Shown here one piece after another: positions 55,988 to 64,000 of a stretch of 64,000 nt of DNA; positions within the stretch are counted from its first letter, which is position 1, and the number at the start of each line of letters is the position of its first letter. The position numbers and the translations under genes were made by a program. The notes under the pieces were generated by a model that made no database searches, had not been told where the DNA came from, and saw nothing but the letters and a program-made list of their open reading frames with translations. This stretch comes from Tenacibaculum sp. SG-28 (lineage in GTDB: Bacteria > Bacteroidota > Bacteroidia > Flavobacteriales > Flavobacteriaceae): positions 40,201 to 104,200 of the forward strand of contig NZ_MQVY01000006.1 of NCBI RefSeq assembly GCF_002954385.1, read 5' to 3'.

Positions 55988-56016
55988 AAAACAAAAGCGC
56001 ATCGCTTTTGTTTTTT
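55988..56016. terminator. terminator after rny
   Basis: An ACAAAAGCG / CGCTTTTGT stem with a 3-base loop and flanking A/T runs lies about 30 bp after the rny stop and may serve the convergent gene as well. Confidence 0.88.
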
Positions 56017-56034
56017 ATGTAGAATATTCTTGTT

Positions 56035-56712
56035 TTATCTTCTAGAGGTATTGGCTCTATTTGTATCGCTCTCTTTGTTTTTTTTTCTACGAATTATTTG
56101 TTCTTTATTTTTATTAGCTGTTTTTGATTTATAATAGTAATAATCTTTATCCTCTCTGTATTTGCGATACTTTCGTGTAAAGTCATTGCTGTAAAATAAA
56201 CTATTATCGTAGTTATAAACAGGACCAAAATGCAAATTTATATCGGTATAAAAAGGATTTCCGAAAGGATTATTGTTTCGTATGTTTCCATTGCAATAAA
56301 AATCACCCCATCGATCATAGCGAACATTCATGTTTCCTATTCTCACTAATTTCCCTCTTCTGTACCTCATGAAAATATTTCCAATTCGGGTTACATTTCC
56401 TCGGTAATCATAATTTATAAAAACATTCCCAACTCTTCTTATTTTTCCATTATAATCTCTAACAATACGAATGCCACGGTTACCGTTTGTTCTTCTTTCA
56501 TTATATGCATCATATTTATTGTTTCTATAACGAGAATTGAAGTCAAAGTTTCCATTGGTAAAAACATAAAATTTAATTCCTCTTTCCACAAATGTTATAG
56601 CGTTAGAATTGCGATATGTCGCAGTTGTATTTGCATATTCGTTATTTACACTATTCGCTGAGGTTGCAAACACCGATAGTGCGACTACTAGAAATAATAC
56701 TTTTGTTTTCAT
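56035..56712 (-). CDS. exported asparagine/arginine-rich protein of unknown function
   Basis: A 225-residue protein with the start at 56712 giving a signal peptide (MKTKVLFLVVALSVFATSANS). The middle (about 55-150) has recurring GN.F..YR/YD units (FVFTNGNFDFNSRYRNN, VGNVFINYDYRGNVTRIG, IGNIFMRYRRGKLVRIG, IGNMNVRYDRWGDFYCNG), each about 18 residues, which suggests short beta-strand repeats. The tail is very basic. I know no function. It lies alone between rny and a DinB gene, facing rny. Confidence 0.7.
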   Translation of the reverse strand: MKTKVLFLVVALSVFATSANSVNNEYANTTATYRNSNAITFVERGIKFYVFTNGNFDFNSRYRNNKYDAYNERRTNGNRGIRIVRDYNGKIRRVGNVFINYDYRGNVTRIGNIFMRYRRGKLVRIGNMNVRYDRWGDFYCNGNIRNNNPFGNPFYTDINLHFGPVYNYDNSLFYSNDFTRKYRKYREDKDYYYYKSKTANKNKEQIIRRKKNKESDTNRANTSRR

Positions 56713-56929
56713 CTTTTTTGGGTTTAGGTTACTACTTATTTGATATTCGAGGCTCAAATTATACAATTCAAGATTTCAAATTGTATGCCAAAAAATATTT
56801 GAAGATGATTCTAAGGTTTTTAAAAGTATCAAACACTTGTTATTTAGTAGCTTATAAAGTGGTTTTTTTTTGCTTCTAACTTAAAAAAAATACTATATTT
56901 AGCCTTGACTATAATAATTATGAAAATAT

Positions 56930-57436
56930 ATGATTGCCGCAATTGCTAAAAATCTTCAGCGTGGTATACAACTTTTAAATAGCATTACAGAGATGCAATA
57001 TAAAGACCAAAGTATTCCACCATACTATTCAAGTATAGGAACACATATGCGTCATGTTCTTGATATGTTTACTTGCATTTTTGATGGTATGGATGATCTG
57101 ACTATTGATTTTACAAATAGAAAGAGAAATGAGCATGCAGAAAAATACATAGCAGATGGGCTTCACTATTTTGAAATAACCTTACAGAAACTAGAGGCCA
57201 TAAAAGATAAAGACTTAAACCAATTGGTTTATGTAATTGATGATTTAGGATTGGGTAAAGTTACTATGAAGTATACCCTAGAGGCTACACTAGCGCAGGC
57301 AAATAGTCATGCCATTCATCACTTTGCTACCATTGGTTTTATAATACATCAGTTAGGAATTGCTTTACCCGATAAAGATTTTGGCTACAATCCAACCTCA
57401 CCACGTATAAAGTTACAAGAAGAAGTAAATAGGTAG
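56930..57436 (+). CDS. DinB family protein
   Basis: A 168-residue four-helix-bundle protein of the DinB/YfiT group. GTHMRHVLDMF and LAQANSHAIHHFATIGFI provide the three histidines that bind a metal in this family. Such proteins are often thiol transferases or damage-inducible hydrolases; since the window also holds bshC, a bacillithiol-dependent transferase (BstA-like) is conceivable, but DinB proteins are diverse. Start at the ATG at 56930; an earlier ATG ends after nine codons. Single-gene unit. Confidence 0.8.
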   Translation: MIAAIAKNLQRGIQLLNSITEMQYKDQSIPPYYSSIGTHMRHVLDMFTCIFDGMDDLTIDFTNRKRNEHAEKYIADGLHYFEITLQKLEAIKDKDLNQLVYVIDDLGLGKVTMKYTLEATLAQANSHAIHHFATIGFIIHQLGIALPDKDFGYNPTSPRIKLQEEVNR

Positions 57437-57445
57437 ATGTTATTT

Positions 57446-58606
57446 TTATCGGTGGATGTATATCCAACCTTTTCTTGATAATTCTACGTTGTCATTGCGT
57501 AATTCTAAGGTGTAAAAATAGGTGCCTACTGGTAAATCATCGTCTTCATTGATGGTCATTTTTCCTTCAGAATTACCTCGCCAATTATTTGTATAGTCGG
57601 TAGCTGTATAAACGACACTTCCCCACCTGTTGTAGATGACTAAGTTATTATTCTGATATTTTTCTAAACCTTCAAAAACCAAGGTGTCATTTTTATCGTC
57701 ACCATTGTTTGGTGTAAAAATGATATTGACATTAGATAGGTCTCCATCACCGAAACCTGATGCAAGTGTAATTACCTCATAAGCATTTGGAATGAACAAA
57801 TCGGAGGTAACTTTTCCATTAAACATATCGCCATCATATGCTACACCTCCTAAATCTACCCATTTATTATCACTAATACTCCATCCTACAACGCGAAGTG
57901 TTTCTAGGTCAGAAGTTAGTTCATCAATTTTACTGTTAGGATTCCAGGTGAGTGTTGCTTGTACCTCTCCTGTTCCTATAAGTGTCCAAAATTCAACAGA
58001 ACTTATTTTGTTAATAAAAATTTGTTTGTCTGTAGTAGTAAATGCTTGGCTAAAGTTAGAGGGAGGAGTATTAGGGTCGTAGAAATTATAAGAAGCATGA
58101 TAGGTAATTGTATTATCATCACATAAGATTTCTAGAGGACGCAAATAATTATTGTCTCCAACCGGAAAGGTGTACTGATACGATTGTGATACAGAAGCGT
58201 AACCGTCTACGTGATTGGTATTGTTTGCTCCAAAATAAACGTTGTCGTTCAAAAAGTTTAGGGAGACGTTTACTCCATCTCTCGGAGTGTATACTGTGCC
58301 GTTTTCAAAATTTAATTCATTGGTAACCCCTAAAGAGGTATACAATTCTAGGTCATTAATAGCGTCTATTTCTACGTTGTAAAATACAGCTCTGTTATTC
58401 CCTGATATACTTCTCAACTCGTTAGTACTGTAGATACCCGCAAATCCTTGGTTATCGTTATCTAAAGATCCGTTATTTATTATATCGGTGTGAAATCCAA
58501 CGCTTGCATCTTCATGCATTTTGAAGTTCCCAAAGTTATTTACAGCTGTCTGTGCGTATGCGAACAAAGACATACACATAGCCAACATAGACAAAAAATT
58601 CTTCAT
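57446..58606 (-). CDS. exported protein with gliding-motility/T9SS-type C-terminal domain
   Basis: A 386-residue protein with a signal peptide (about 1-18, FAYAQ). Beta-rich body of unknown function. The last 90 residues match the gliding motility-associated C-terminal domain: IIFTPNNGDDKNDTLVFEGL, LVIYNRWGSVVYTATDYTNNW and LPVGTYFYTLEL...RKGWIYIHR. That domain directs proteins through the type IX secretion system to the surface. The gene is downstream of the tail-collar-like cluster on the same strand, separated by 437 bp. Confidence 0.87.
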   Translation of the reverse strand: MKNFLSMLAMCMSLFAYAQTAVNNFGNFKMHEDASVGFHTDIINNGSLDNDNQGFAGIYSTNELRSISGNNRAVFYNVEIDAINDLELYTSLGVTNELNFENGTVYTPRDGVNVSLNFLNDNVYFGANNTNHVDGYASVSQSYQYTFPVGDNNYLRPLEILCDDNTITYHASYNFYDPNTPPSNFSQAFTTTDKQIFINKISSVEFWTLIGTGEVQATLTWNPNSKIDELTSDLETLRVVGWSISDNKWVDLGGVAYDGDMFNGKVTSDLFIPNAYEVITLASGFGDGDLSNVNIIFTPNNGDDKNDTLVFEGLEKYQNNNLVIYNRWGSVVYTATDYTNNWRGNSEGKMTINEDDDLPVGTYFYTLELRNDNVELSRKGWIYIHR

Positions 58607-59043
58607 AATACCCCCGTATTGCTTCGTAATTTTTACTAATGTTTCTAATCGTAATTATTGTATTATAGAAATTTAATAATCAATAATTTACTATATTTTA
58701 AGGTTACAAATGTAGTGATATTTTTTTTAATTATTCTACTGGTTTTTTTCTTTTAAAGTCTGCAAAAAAAAGCAACTTAAATGTATACTTTATCCTAAAT
58801 TAATTCTACGATAAAAGTATTTTATTTACCCACAATAGGCATAAATTATTCGATAAAAGACATTTATCTATCGATGATAATTCTTGTTGTACTATTTTAC
58901 AGACCCCAAAAAATTATTGCGTTGTTCTCGATTTTGAAATATTTTAATTATTGTTCTACCTTTTTAGGTGGCCATTGTTTGCTGTATCCATATTTTAATG
59001 TCTTGAATCTAAGTAAAAAATAATTTGGAATTCTTAGTATGGC
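58607..59043. other. gap between the T9SS-type gene and the tail-collar cluster
   Basis: A 437-bp AT-rich stretch without a convincing gene. It must contain the promoter of the minus-strand gene ending at 57446 and probably the end of the cluster's message, although no strong terminator hairpin was seen near 59044. Confidence 0.5.
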
Positions 59044-59757
59044 TTACTCTCCTAAATAAACAAATGTATTCACCACCAAATAGGGTTGGTATCTTTCAAT
59101 AGGGGTGCCACTTCCTCCACTACTAACTTCAACAGTGTGTTGGTGTGCACCATTTTGATTTGTAGTTGAGTTCCCATTATCTACGAAAAAGTTGATAAAC
59201 TCATCTCTAAAATATCGAATTTTAATATTGGTTGTAGATTTAGCTATTGTGTGGCTATGTCTTCCATCTTCCGATGTAATCCCACTAAACTCAATATTTG
59301 GAAGATTTTCTTGTCGTATAATTGTATTTGTCTCTCCACCTGTATCTCCGTTATTTTCAGCTGTAGAAGGATGTTTTAGGACTCTATTACTTCCATTTGG
59401 TAGCACTGGGTTAAAACCAATGGATATTGCATTGTTTTTTACAGTATTTGGAAGAGAATTTATACTTCTTCCATTAAGTTTATACCATCCATCGTGGTCG
59501 TTGTCTTTTACACTGTATTTGATGGCTCCAATACTATTTTTATCTAAATCTATGGCATTCCAGCTGGAACCATTAAAAAAATAAAGTTTCTTTTCGCTTT
59601 TATTGAAGGCAATAGACCCTTCCATCGCATCAGCAATATTGTTTAATTCTGTTATATTAGCAGAACTTGGTACTCCGAGTAGCGAATTAGCCTCAACTTG
59701 TGTAAACGCTCTTTTCACTGAGAATATTATGGTTATGATAATTAATAATATTCTCAT
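59044..59757 (-). CDS. secreted tail-collar-like protein (paralogue 1)
   Basis: A 237-residue protein with a signal peptide (about 1-20). A shared N-terminal module follows (VEANSLLGVPSSANITELNN, MEGSIAFNKSEKKLYFFNGS). The rest has the plan of phage tail-collar / microcystin-dependent proteins: IGAIKYSVKDNDHDGWYKLN, then NRVLKHPSTAENNGDTGGET, IIRQENLPNIEFSGI, paired His residues (RHSHTI, AHQHTV) and the ending PIERYQPYLVVNTFVYLG. It overlaps the upstream paralogue by 4 bp. Tail-collar domains normally occur in phage fibres; here export signals argue for a surface or secreted role. Confidence 0.75.
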   Translation of the reverse strand: MRILLIIITIIFSVKRAFTQVEANSLLGVPSSANITELNNIADAMEGSIAFNKSEKKLYFFNGSSWNAIDLDKNSIGAIKYSVKDNDHDGWYKLNGRSINSLPNTVKNNAISIGFNPVLPNGSNRVLKHPSTAENNGDTGGETNTIIRQENLPNIEFSGITSEDGRHSHTIAKSTTNIKIRYFRDEFINFFVDNGNSTTNQNGAHQHTVEVSSGGSGTPIERYQPYLVVNTFVYLGE

Positions 59758-60455
59758 AGCCCAAGATAAATAAAGACATTAAAAACCAAATAGGGTTGGT
59801 AGTTCTCAATAGGTTCATCATTTCCACCGCTTTGTACTGTTACTGTGTGTGTATGCTCTCCATCTTCACTTGTATTAGAAGTACCATTACCACCAAAAAA
59901 ATTTCTTGAGGCATCAACATTATTAAATATTCTTTGATCATCTAGTGATTTATTAATAGTGTGAGAATGTGCTCCTGCCGTAGCAGTTATTCCTGAAAAT
60001 GTTACGTTTGGTAGGTTGTCTTGAGATATAACTGTGCTTGCTTGCCCACCGGTATCTCCAATACTTTCTCCCGAAGCAGGATGCTTCAGTACTCGATCTT
60101 CGGCATTTGGTAGATTACTTAAAAAACCTATATTTTCGGCATTTAATTTTGCTTCATTAGAAAGGGAGGTTGTAGCTCTTCCATCAAGTAAATACCAACC
60201 ATTGTGGTCTTGTGTTTGTGCACTGTATTTAATATCTCCTATAGTATTTTTATTACCACGCACCCATTTTTCACCGTCATAAAGATACATGCTTTTCGTA
60301 GCCTTATTGTATATCATCGATCCCTCGGAAACATTTTCAATAGCATTCATCTCCGCAGTGTCTGTAGTATGAGGAATTCCCATTAAGGAATTGGCATCTA
60401 TTTGACCAAATACATGAAAACTTAAAAATATAGTAAGCAGTGTAAGTTTTTTCAT
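59754..60455 (-). CDS. secreted tail-collar-like protein (paralogue 2)
   Basis: A 233-residue paralogue of the gene downstream. Signal peptide (1-17, HVFGQ), shared module (DANSLMGIPHTTDTAEMN, EGSMIYNKATKSMYLYDGEK), then IGDIKYSAQTQDHNGWYLLD, DRVLKHPASGESIGDTGG, VISQDNLPNVTFSGI, HSHTI / HTHTV and PIENYQPYLVFNVFIYLG. The glycine-rich, His-containing collar pattern is complete in both paralogues. Stop overlaps the next start by 4 bp, so both are translated together. Divergence between the two is highest in the loop after HSHT, the likely ligand-facing part. Confidence 0.75.
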   Translation of the reverse strand: MKKLTLLTIFLSFHVFGQIDANSLMGIPHTTDTAEMNAIENVSEGSMIYNKATKSMYLYDGEKWVRGNKNTIGDIKYSAQTQDHNGWYLLDGRATTSLSNEAKLNAENIGFLSNLPNAEDRVLKHPASGESIGDTGGQASTVISQDNLPNVTFSGITATAGAHSHTINKSLDDQRIFNNVDASRNFFGGNGTSNTSEDGEHTHTVTVQSGGNDEPIENYQPYLVFNVFIYLGL

Positions 60456-60538
60456 TTTCTTTTCTTTTTTTATTTCTGTACTTGTTTTAACTACTTAAAT
60501 GCAGTAAAGATAACGATGAGATTTTCAGTATCGATATC

Positions 60539-61249
60539 CTAAGGTCTTACTATATTACCAATGGTATTATTGGTAACAGTTCCATCGCTATATTCTACAT
60601 CTAAGGTAAATCCGTCGTTCGTAAAAGCAACTAGGGAAGCTGTAATTTTTCCTAAGTTATTACCGTTTTGATCGCCATACCTTGCGCCAATACAATGGGT
60701 ATTACTGGCAAATCTTGAAATATCATTAATAGAATTACCGTGACCCGAGATGTAAATAACTTGTTGCACAATTGTATCAGGGTCATTATCTAGTCTTGCA
60801 AAGCCGGTAAGTGAACCAAAGGTATTATTTACGCCGAAGTTATTGTTTCCGTCGTTTTCTATGACGCCATTATCATCATCGGTACCAAAACTTTCCACAT
60901 TAGTATACGCCACAAATTTAATAAGGGTAGGTACAAAAGGAAGACTATTGATTACCTTATTGGTGTTTTCATCCGCTTTAGAAATGATAAAACTATCCAT
61001 GTATATATTTCTAGCAGTAACCACTTCCTTCCATCCAGCAGTAGTGTATTGCATTACTCTATCCTTATCCGTGTCAAATGCTAAGCTACCAAGTTCTGGC
61101 CTGGAAGCCGTATCTGTTAAGTTTTGTAAAGCTTCTAATTCGTTTGTAGTAGCCTTGGGTAATCCAATAAGCGAATTTTTGTCAAGGGTTTGCCCATTTG
61201 AACTGATGGTTAAAAGGAATACAATTATGATAGCAATTGCTTTATTCAT
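60539..61249 (-). CDS. secreted protein with the shared module, different C-terminal domain
   Basis: A 236-residue protein with a signal peptide (1-19, SSNGQ) and the same module as its neighbours (LDKNSLIGLPKATTNELEA, LGSLAFDTDKDRVMQYTTAG). Its C-terminal domain (about 85-236) differs: VINSLPFVPTLIKFVAYTN, TIVQQVIYISGHGNSINDI and KITASLVAFTNDGFTLDVEY, a beta-rich arrangement resembling receptor-binding or lectin-like fibre tips. No named family. Part of the same minus-strand run; gaps to neighbours are 83 and 17 bp. Confidence 0.7.
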   Translation of the reverse strand: MNKAIAIIIVFLLTISSNGQTLDKNSLIGLPKATTNELEALQNLTDTASRPELGSLAFDTDKDRVMQYTTAGWKEVVTARNIYMDSFIISKADENTNKVINSLPFVPTLIKFVAYTNVESFGTDDDNGVIENDGNNNFGVNNTFGSLTGFARLDNDPDTIVQQVIYISGHGNSINDISRFASNTHCIGARYGDQNGNNLGKITASLVAFTNDGFTLDVEYSDGTVTNNTIGNIVRP

Positions 61250-61266
61250 GTAATTTTAGTTGTTTT

Positions 61267-62337
61267 TTATTTGATTTGTTGCCAATCAAAACCATCGCTT
61301 TGAAGCCATCTTACACTTGATTCATTCAATACAGAATTATTATTATTGTTTAAATTCTTAAAAGGTGGTGAGATAGTTCTATTTCCCCCTGAAATATTTT
61401 TAATAACATAGATTCTTCCGGTACATGTATTGGCACTTGGTAGGGTGATATTATGAGCACCAGTTATGATTACCGTGTAATGTTCTTCCGTTAAAGTTAA
61501 ATTTCCAGTTGTACGAATAATAGCCGTGGAAATCGACCCTCCAACCTGAAGGGTAGAGTTAGCCATTTTAAAATCACCAGTGGTAGCGGAATTATCATAG
61601 TCTGGATCTAGTGTCTCACGTTGTGGATTTATATTTATACCAAATCGTGGTTTAGCATCTACAGTGTTGTTACTTCCTTGTACTCGAAATAACTCCGTGT
61701 AAAACTCACTTAGACGGTAATCGTATCTTTTAAATATAATAGGTTCTCCACCATCGTCACCAATAATAAATTCTAAACTACCATCATTGTTTGGTCCAGC
61801 AGATCCAATTTCGAAAAGATCTGTTCCACCCGAACTCCCTTTTAAACGAAAACTACCATTGGCGGTTGTGAAAAACATAGGCTTGTAAAAGTTTGCTCCT
61901 TGGGATGCAAATTGCAAAGCAGAGGTTACTCCATTACCATTTAAATGAACTAAAGGTTGGTCATTATTTTCATAGCCTGGGTAATTTTGTGTTAAGCCAA
62001 GAGTTTGACGTCTTCCAAATTCTAGCATGGGAAGGTTATTAGACCTTATCTGCATTTTTACATCATTGATAGTACCTAAAAAGTTAGTGTCATCAGCGTC
62101 CAGGTTACCTGTAATTAACCAGTTGGTTTTACTAGCAGAGCCCCAGTTGGATCCGTTAAAAATATATATTCCCTTTAGTTCTTCATTATACAGCATAGCA
62201 CCCTCTTGCACTCCAGTCATAGAATTCATTTCAGCAGTTGTAGCTACCTTTGGTAAACCAATTGTATAACTATTTGCATCTAGTTGGGCAAAACTAGTTG
62301 CTGTAAAAAATAGTAGGAATAATTTTAAATATTTCAT
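61267..62337 (-). CDS. secreted protein with the shared module and a fibre-like C-terminus
   Basis: A 356-residue protein with a signal peptide (1-17). The module reads LDANSYTIGLPKVATTAEMN, EGAMLYNEELKGIYIFNGSN. The body (about 75-270) is rich in Gly, Asn and short beta strands, like phage tail-fibre shafts (VHLNGNGVTSALQFASQGAN), and the end has a repeat-like region with LTEEHYTVIITGAHNITLPS and SGGNRTISPPFKN. That last part fits the beta-helical end seen in Bacteroidota fibre-like proteins. It follows the repetitive adhesin-like gene by 13 bp. Confidence 0.7.
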   Translation of the reverse strand: MKYLKLFLLFFTATSFAQLDANSYTIGLPKVATTAEMNSMTGVQEGAMLYNEELKGIYIFNGSNWGSASKTNWLITGNLDADDTNFLGTINDVKMQIRSNNLPMLEFGRRQTLGLTQNYPGYENNDQPLVHLNGNGVTSALQFASQGANFYKPMFFTTANGSFRLKGSSGGTDLFEIGSAGPNNDGSLEFIIGDDGGEPIIFKRYDYRLSEFYTELFRVQGSNNTVDAKPRFGININPQRETLDPDYDNSATTGDFKMANSTLQVGGSISTAIIRTTGNLTLTEEHYTVIITGAHNITLPSANTCTGRIYVIKNISGGNRTISPPFKNLNNNNNSVLNESSVRWLQSDGFDWQQIK

Positions 62338-62350
62338 ATGTTATTTATCC

Positions 62351-64000
62351 TTAAAAATCAATAACGGTAAACATAAATTCTAAATCGATATCATCTTTTT
62401 GATTTGTTCCATTATCACTATCTCCAATATTAACTTTGAAACCTGTTTCTGTTTGATCGTAATAAGTAATACCAGGATCGTCATAATTGGAATTACTATT
62501 TCCGGGACAATTACCACCACAGTCTTTTACAGTTAGTTGAATGATATAGTTCATATCATCCATGGCATTTGTGAATGTAATTTCATAATCACCTTCGTCT
62601 ATTCTTGTTACAGTAGCTATGTTGTATTCTTTTGCTACAGTATGACTAGCATATGTTGTAAAGGTATCATTATTGTAGGACATAGTTACCTTACCAGCAG
62701 CTGTAACAGTTGGTCCTGCAAAGTAAGCACCGCCATTTGCACCCACGGTTAACTTATTATCAGTTTCCCCTGCTACTACATTAGCAGTTTGTGTGGTATT
62801 GCTTTCGTTAGTGTAGGTGATTTGTCCTGATGCTGTGTCTTGCGACAACGTGGTTACGGTTTCGTTTATAGTTGCATCGGTACCATCTTCAGATTTATAA
62901 GTACCAATTGTTCTAGCATCGCCAGCAGTTACATCTGAAGTTTCGTTACCAGATGCTTGGGTAATGTTAGTTAAAGTTTCATTAACGACTACAGCTGTTG
63001 CGCTAGAAGAGGATTTATACTCTCCAATTTTATTTTGTGCACCCGATGCTGTCATATCAGTATATGAACCTAGTTCGTTGGTTACATCGCCATCAACTTC
63101 AGTAATGCTTAAAGCACTTTCATCAACAAGTACCAGTTTGTACCATTCCATTGTAATAATTGTCCAGCAGCAGTTCCATCAGCAAGGTCAGCAGGAGCAA
63201 CAGTTCCGTCTTGGATTTTAATAGAGTTTACTCCGTTGTCAGCAATTTTAGCAGTAGAAACAGCGTTATCAGCTAGTTCAGTAGTACCTACGGCACCGGC
63301 GGTAATTTCAAGAGTAACATTGTTAAAAGCAGCATCCGTACCACCTGTAACAGTAAGGTCAGAAGAAGTAATATTTCCATCTCCAGTTATTGTTGTAGGG
63401 TCCACCTCTAAAGCCCCTGTAGTAGCATTTTGAATAAGTCCAGTACCCGCAACATCAGCATTAATCTTAGTTGCAGTAATTTGATCGTTACCAATTTTTT
63501 CAGTGGTTATATTGGCATTAACGATTTTCGATGTAGTAACAGCATTATCGGCAAGTTCTACTGTTGTAATGCCATTTGCTATAACTTGAATTGAATAAGG
63601 CGTTGCAGTTGTTCCGTTTCCAGAGACTGTTGTATTGGATCCGTCATTAATTTTTGTTTCCGATCCATCCGCATTGAAATCTGATTTATCAATCCAGGTA
63701 ACTGTGCCGCTTGTATCAGTGGTTAATACTTTATCGTTACCTCCCGAAACTATTTTAGCTGGGGTGATAGCATTATCGGCAACATCCAATTGAACATTAG
63801 CAAGTATTGCGTTTGCGTCACCTCCCACATCAATGGTACTATTTGGTGAGGTAATATTACTATCTCCAATAATATTTGTAGGGTCTACTTCTAATGAACC
63901 GTCTGATGCTTGAGTAAGACCGGTACCTGCGACATTGGGATTTATTTGATCTCGTGTAACCTGATCGAAACCAATTTTTGGGGTAGTAATACTTGCATTG
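62351..64000 (-). CDS. repetitive adhesin/tail-fibre-like protein, 5' end outside window, frameshifted
   Basis: The gene enters from the right edge and ends at 62351, at least 550 residues. A one-base shift near 63133 separates GQLLQWNGTNW from VLVDESALSITEVDG; with one added G the protein is continuous. The N-terminal part holds two long repeats about 484 bp apart (GFDQVTRDQINPNVAGTGLTQ and GNDQITATKINADVAGTGLI, each followed by LEVDPT..I.GD.NI) and many short ELADNAV..KI units. The C-terminal domain ends DDIDLEFMFTVIDF. Threonine-, Asn- and Asp-rich repeats of this kind form fibrous surface proteins. The GTNW motif is shared in spirit with the small modules downstream. Confidence 0.75.

Noticed and set aside
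59044..64000. Prophage or contractile injection system
   Set aside because: Tail-collar-like and fibre-like domains are present, but there are no capsid, sheath, baseplate, portal or integrase genes, and the proteins carry export signals.
1..64000. CRISPR arrays, insertion sequences, rRNA genes, integrase or attachment sites
   Set aside because: No regularly spaced repeats, transposase frames, terminal inverted repeats or rRNA-like stretches were seen on either strand.

Overview
The window is a low-GC chromosomal segment from a member of the Bacteroidota, almost certainly a Flavobacteriaceae species. Support comes from TonB-dependent receptors, a gliding-motility/T9SS-type C-terminal domain, a bacillithiol gene (bshC), a 6S-Flavo-like RNA between zapA and rny, TAnnTTTG promoter boxes, and many lipoproteins and outer-membrane barrels. 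No phage, insertion sequence, CRISPR array or rRNA operon was seen. One tRNA (Met, CAU) is present.

Layout. 1-2.3 kb: a VanX-type dipeptidase (cut by the window edge) and a membrane glycosyltransferase. 2.1-5.1 kb: an envelope-stress-like operon DUF4870 / PadR / PspC / small membrane protein. 5.2-6.6 kb: DUF4442 and AIM24 proteins. 6.6-12.4 kb: a TlpA-like lipoprotein, aquaporin, two outer-membrane proteins and tRNA-Met, separated by long AT-rich gaps. 12.5-17.3 kb: a START-like protein, a class IV aminotransferase, YqgE, and a LytTR response regulator with its histidine kinase. 17.4-26.8 kb: a lipoprotein pair, then a divergent heme-uptake locus: a minus-strand operon DUF6607 / ankyrin / DUF2271 / PepSY-flavodoxin-reductase facing a plus-strand TonB receptor and HmuY-like lipoprotein. 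26.9-37.4 kb: uvrA, an ECF sigma factor with a 47-residue companion, an endonuclease III-like protein, bcp, a fatty-acid hydroxylase, an esterase, a dihydroorotase-like protein and a BatA-like protein. 37.5-43.1 kb: a methyltransferase overlapping bshC, rlmF, then an alpha/beta hydrolase / ECF sigma / membrane-protein operon. 43.3-56 kb: csaA-like, meaB, cysS, yidD, lgt, surface proteins, a TonB receptor, an M23 peptidase, zapA, 6S RNA and rny. 56-64 kb: a DinB protein, a gliding-type C-terminal-domain protein, and a run of secreted proteins that look like phage tail-collar and tail-fibre modules fitted with export signals, ending in a repetitive adhesin-like protein that leaves the window.

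Data quality matters here. I count nine single-base frameshifts in eight otherwise intact genes (AIM24, the 17.4 kb lipoprotein, the heme receptor, the hydroxylase, meaB, lgt, the second TonB receptor twice, the repeat protein). Most sit in homopolymers and one is in lgt, which is normally indispensable. The simplest reading is residual sequencing indels rather than decay, so these genes are annotated here as full-length reading frames with the shift marked.

The most interesting candidates for undescribed biology are the secreted tail-collar-like cluster (59.0-64.0 kb), the heme locus with its ankyrin and DUF6607 genes, and the methyltransferase that overlaps bshC.
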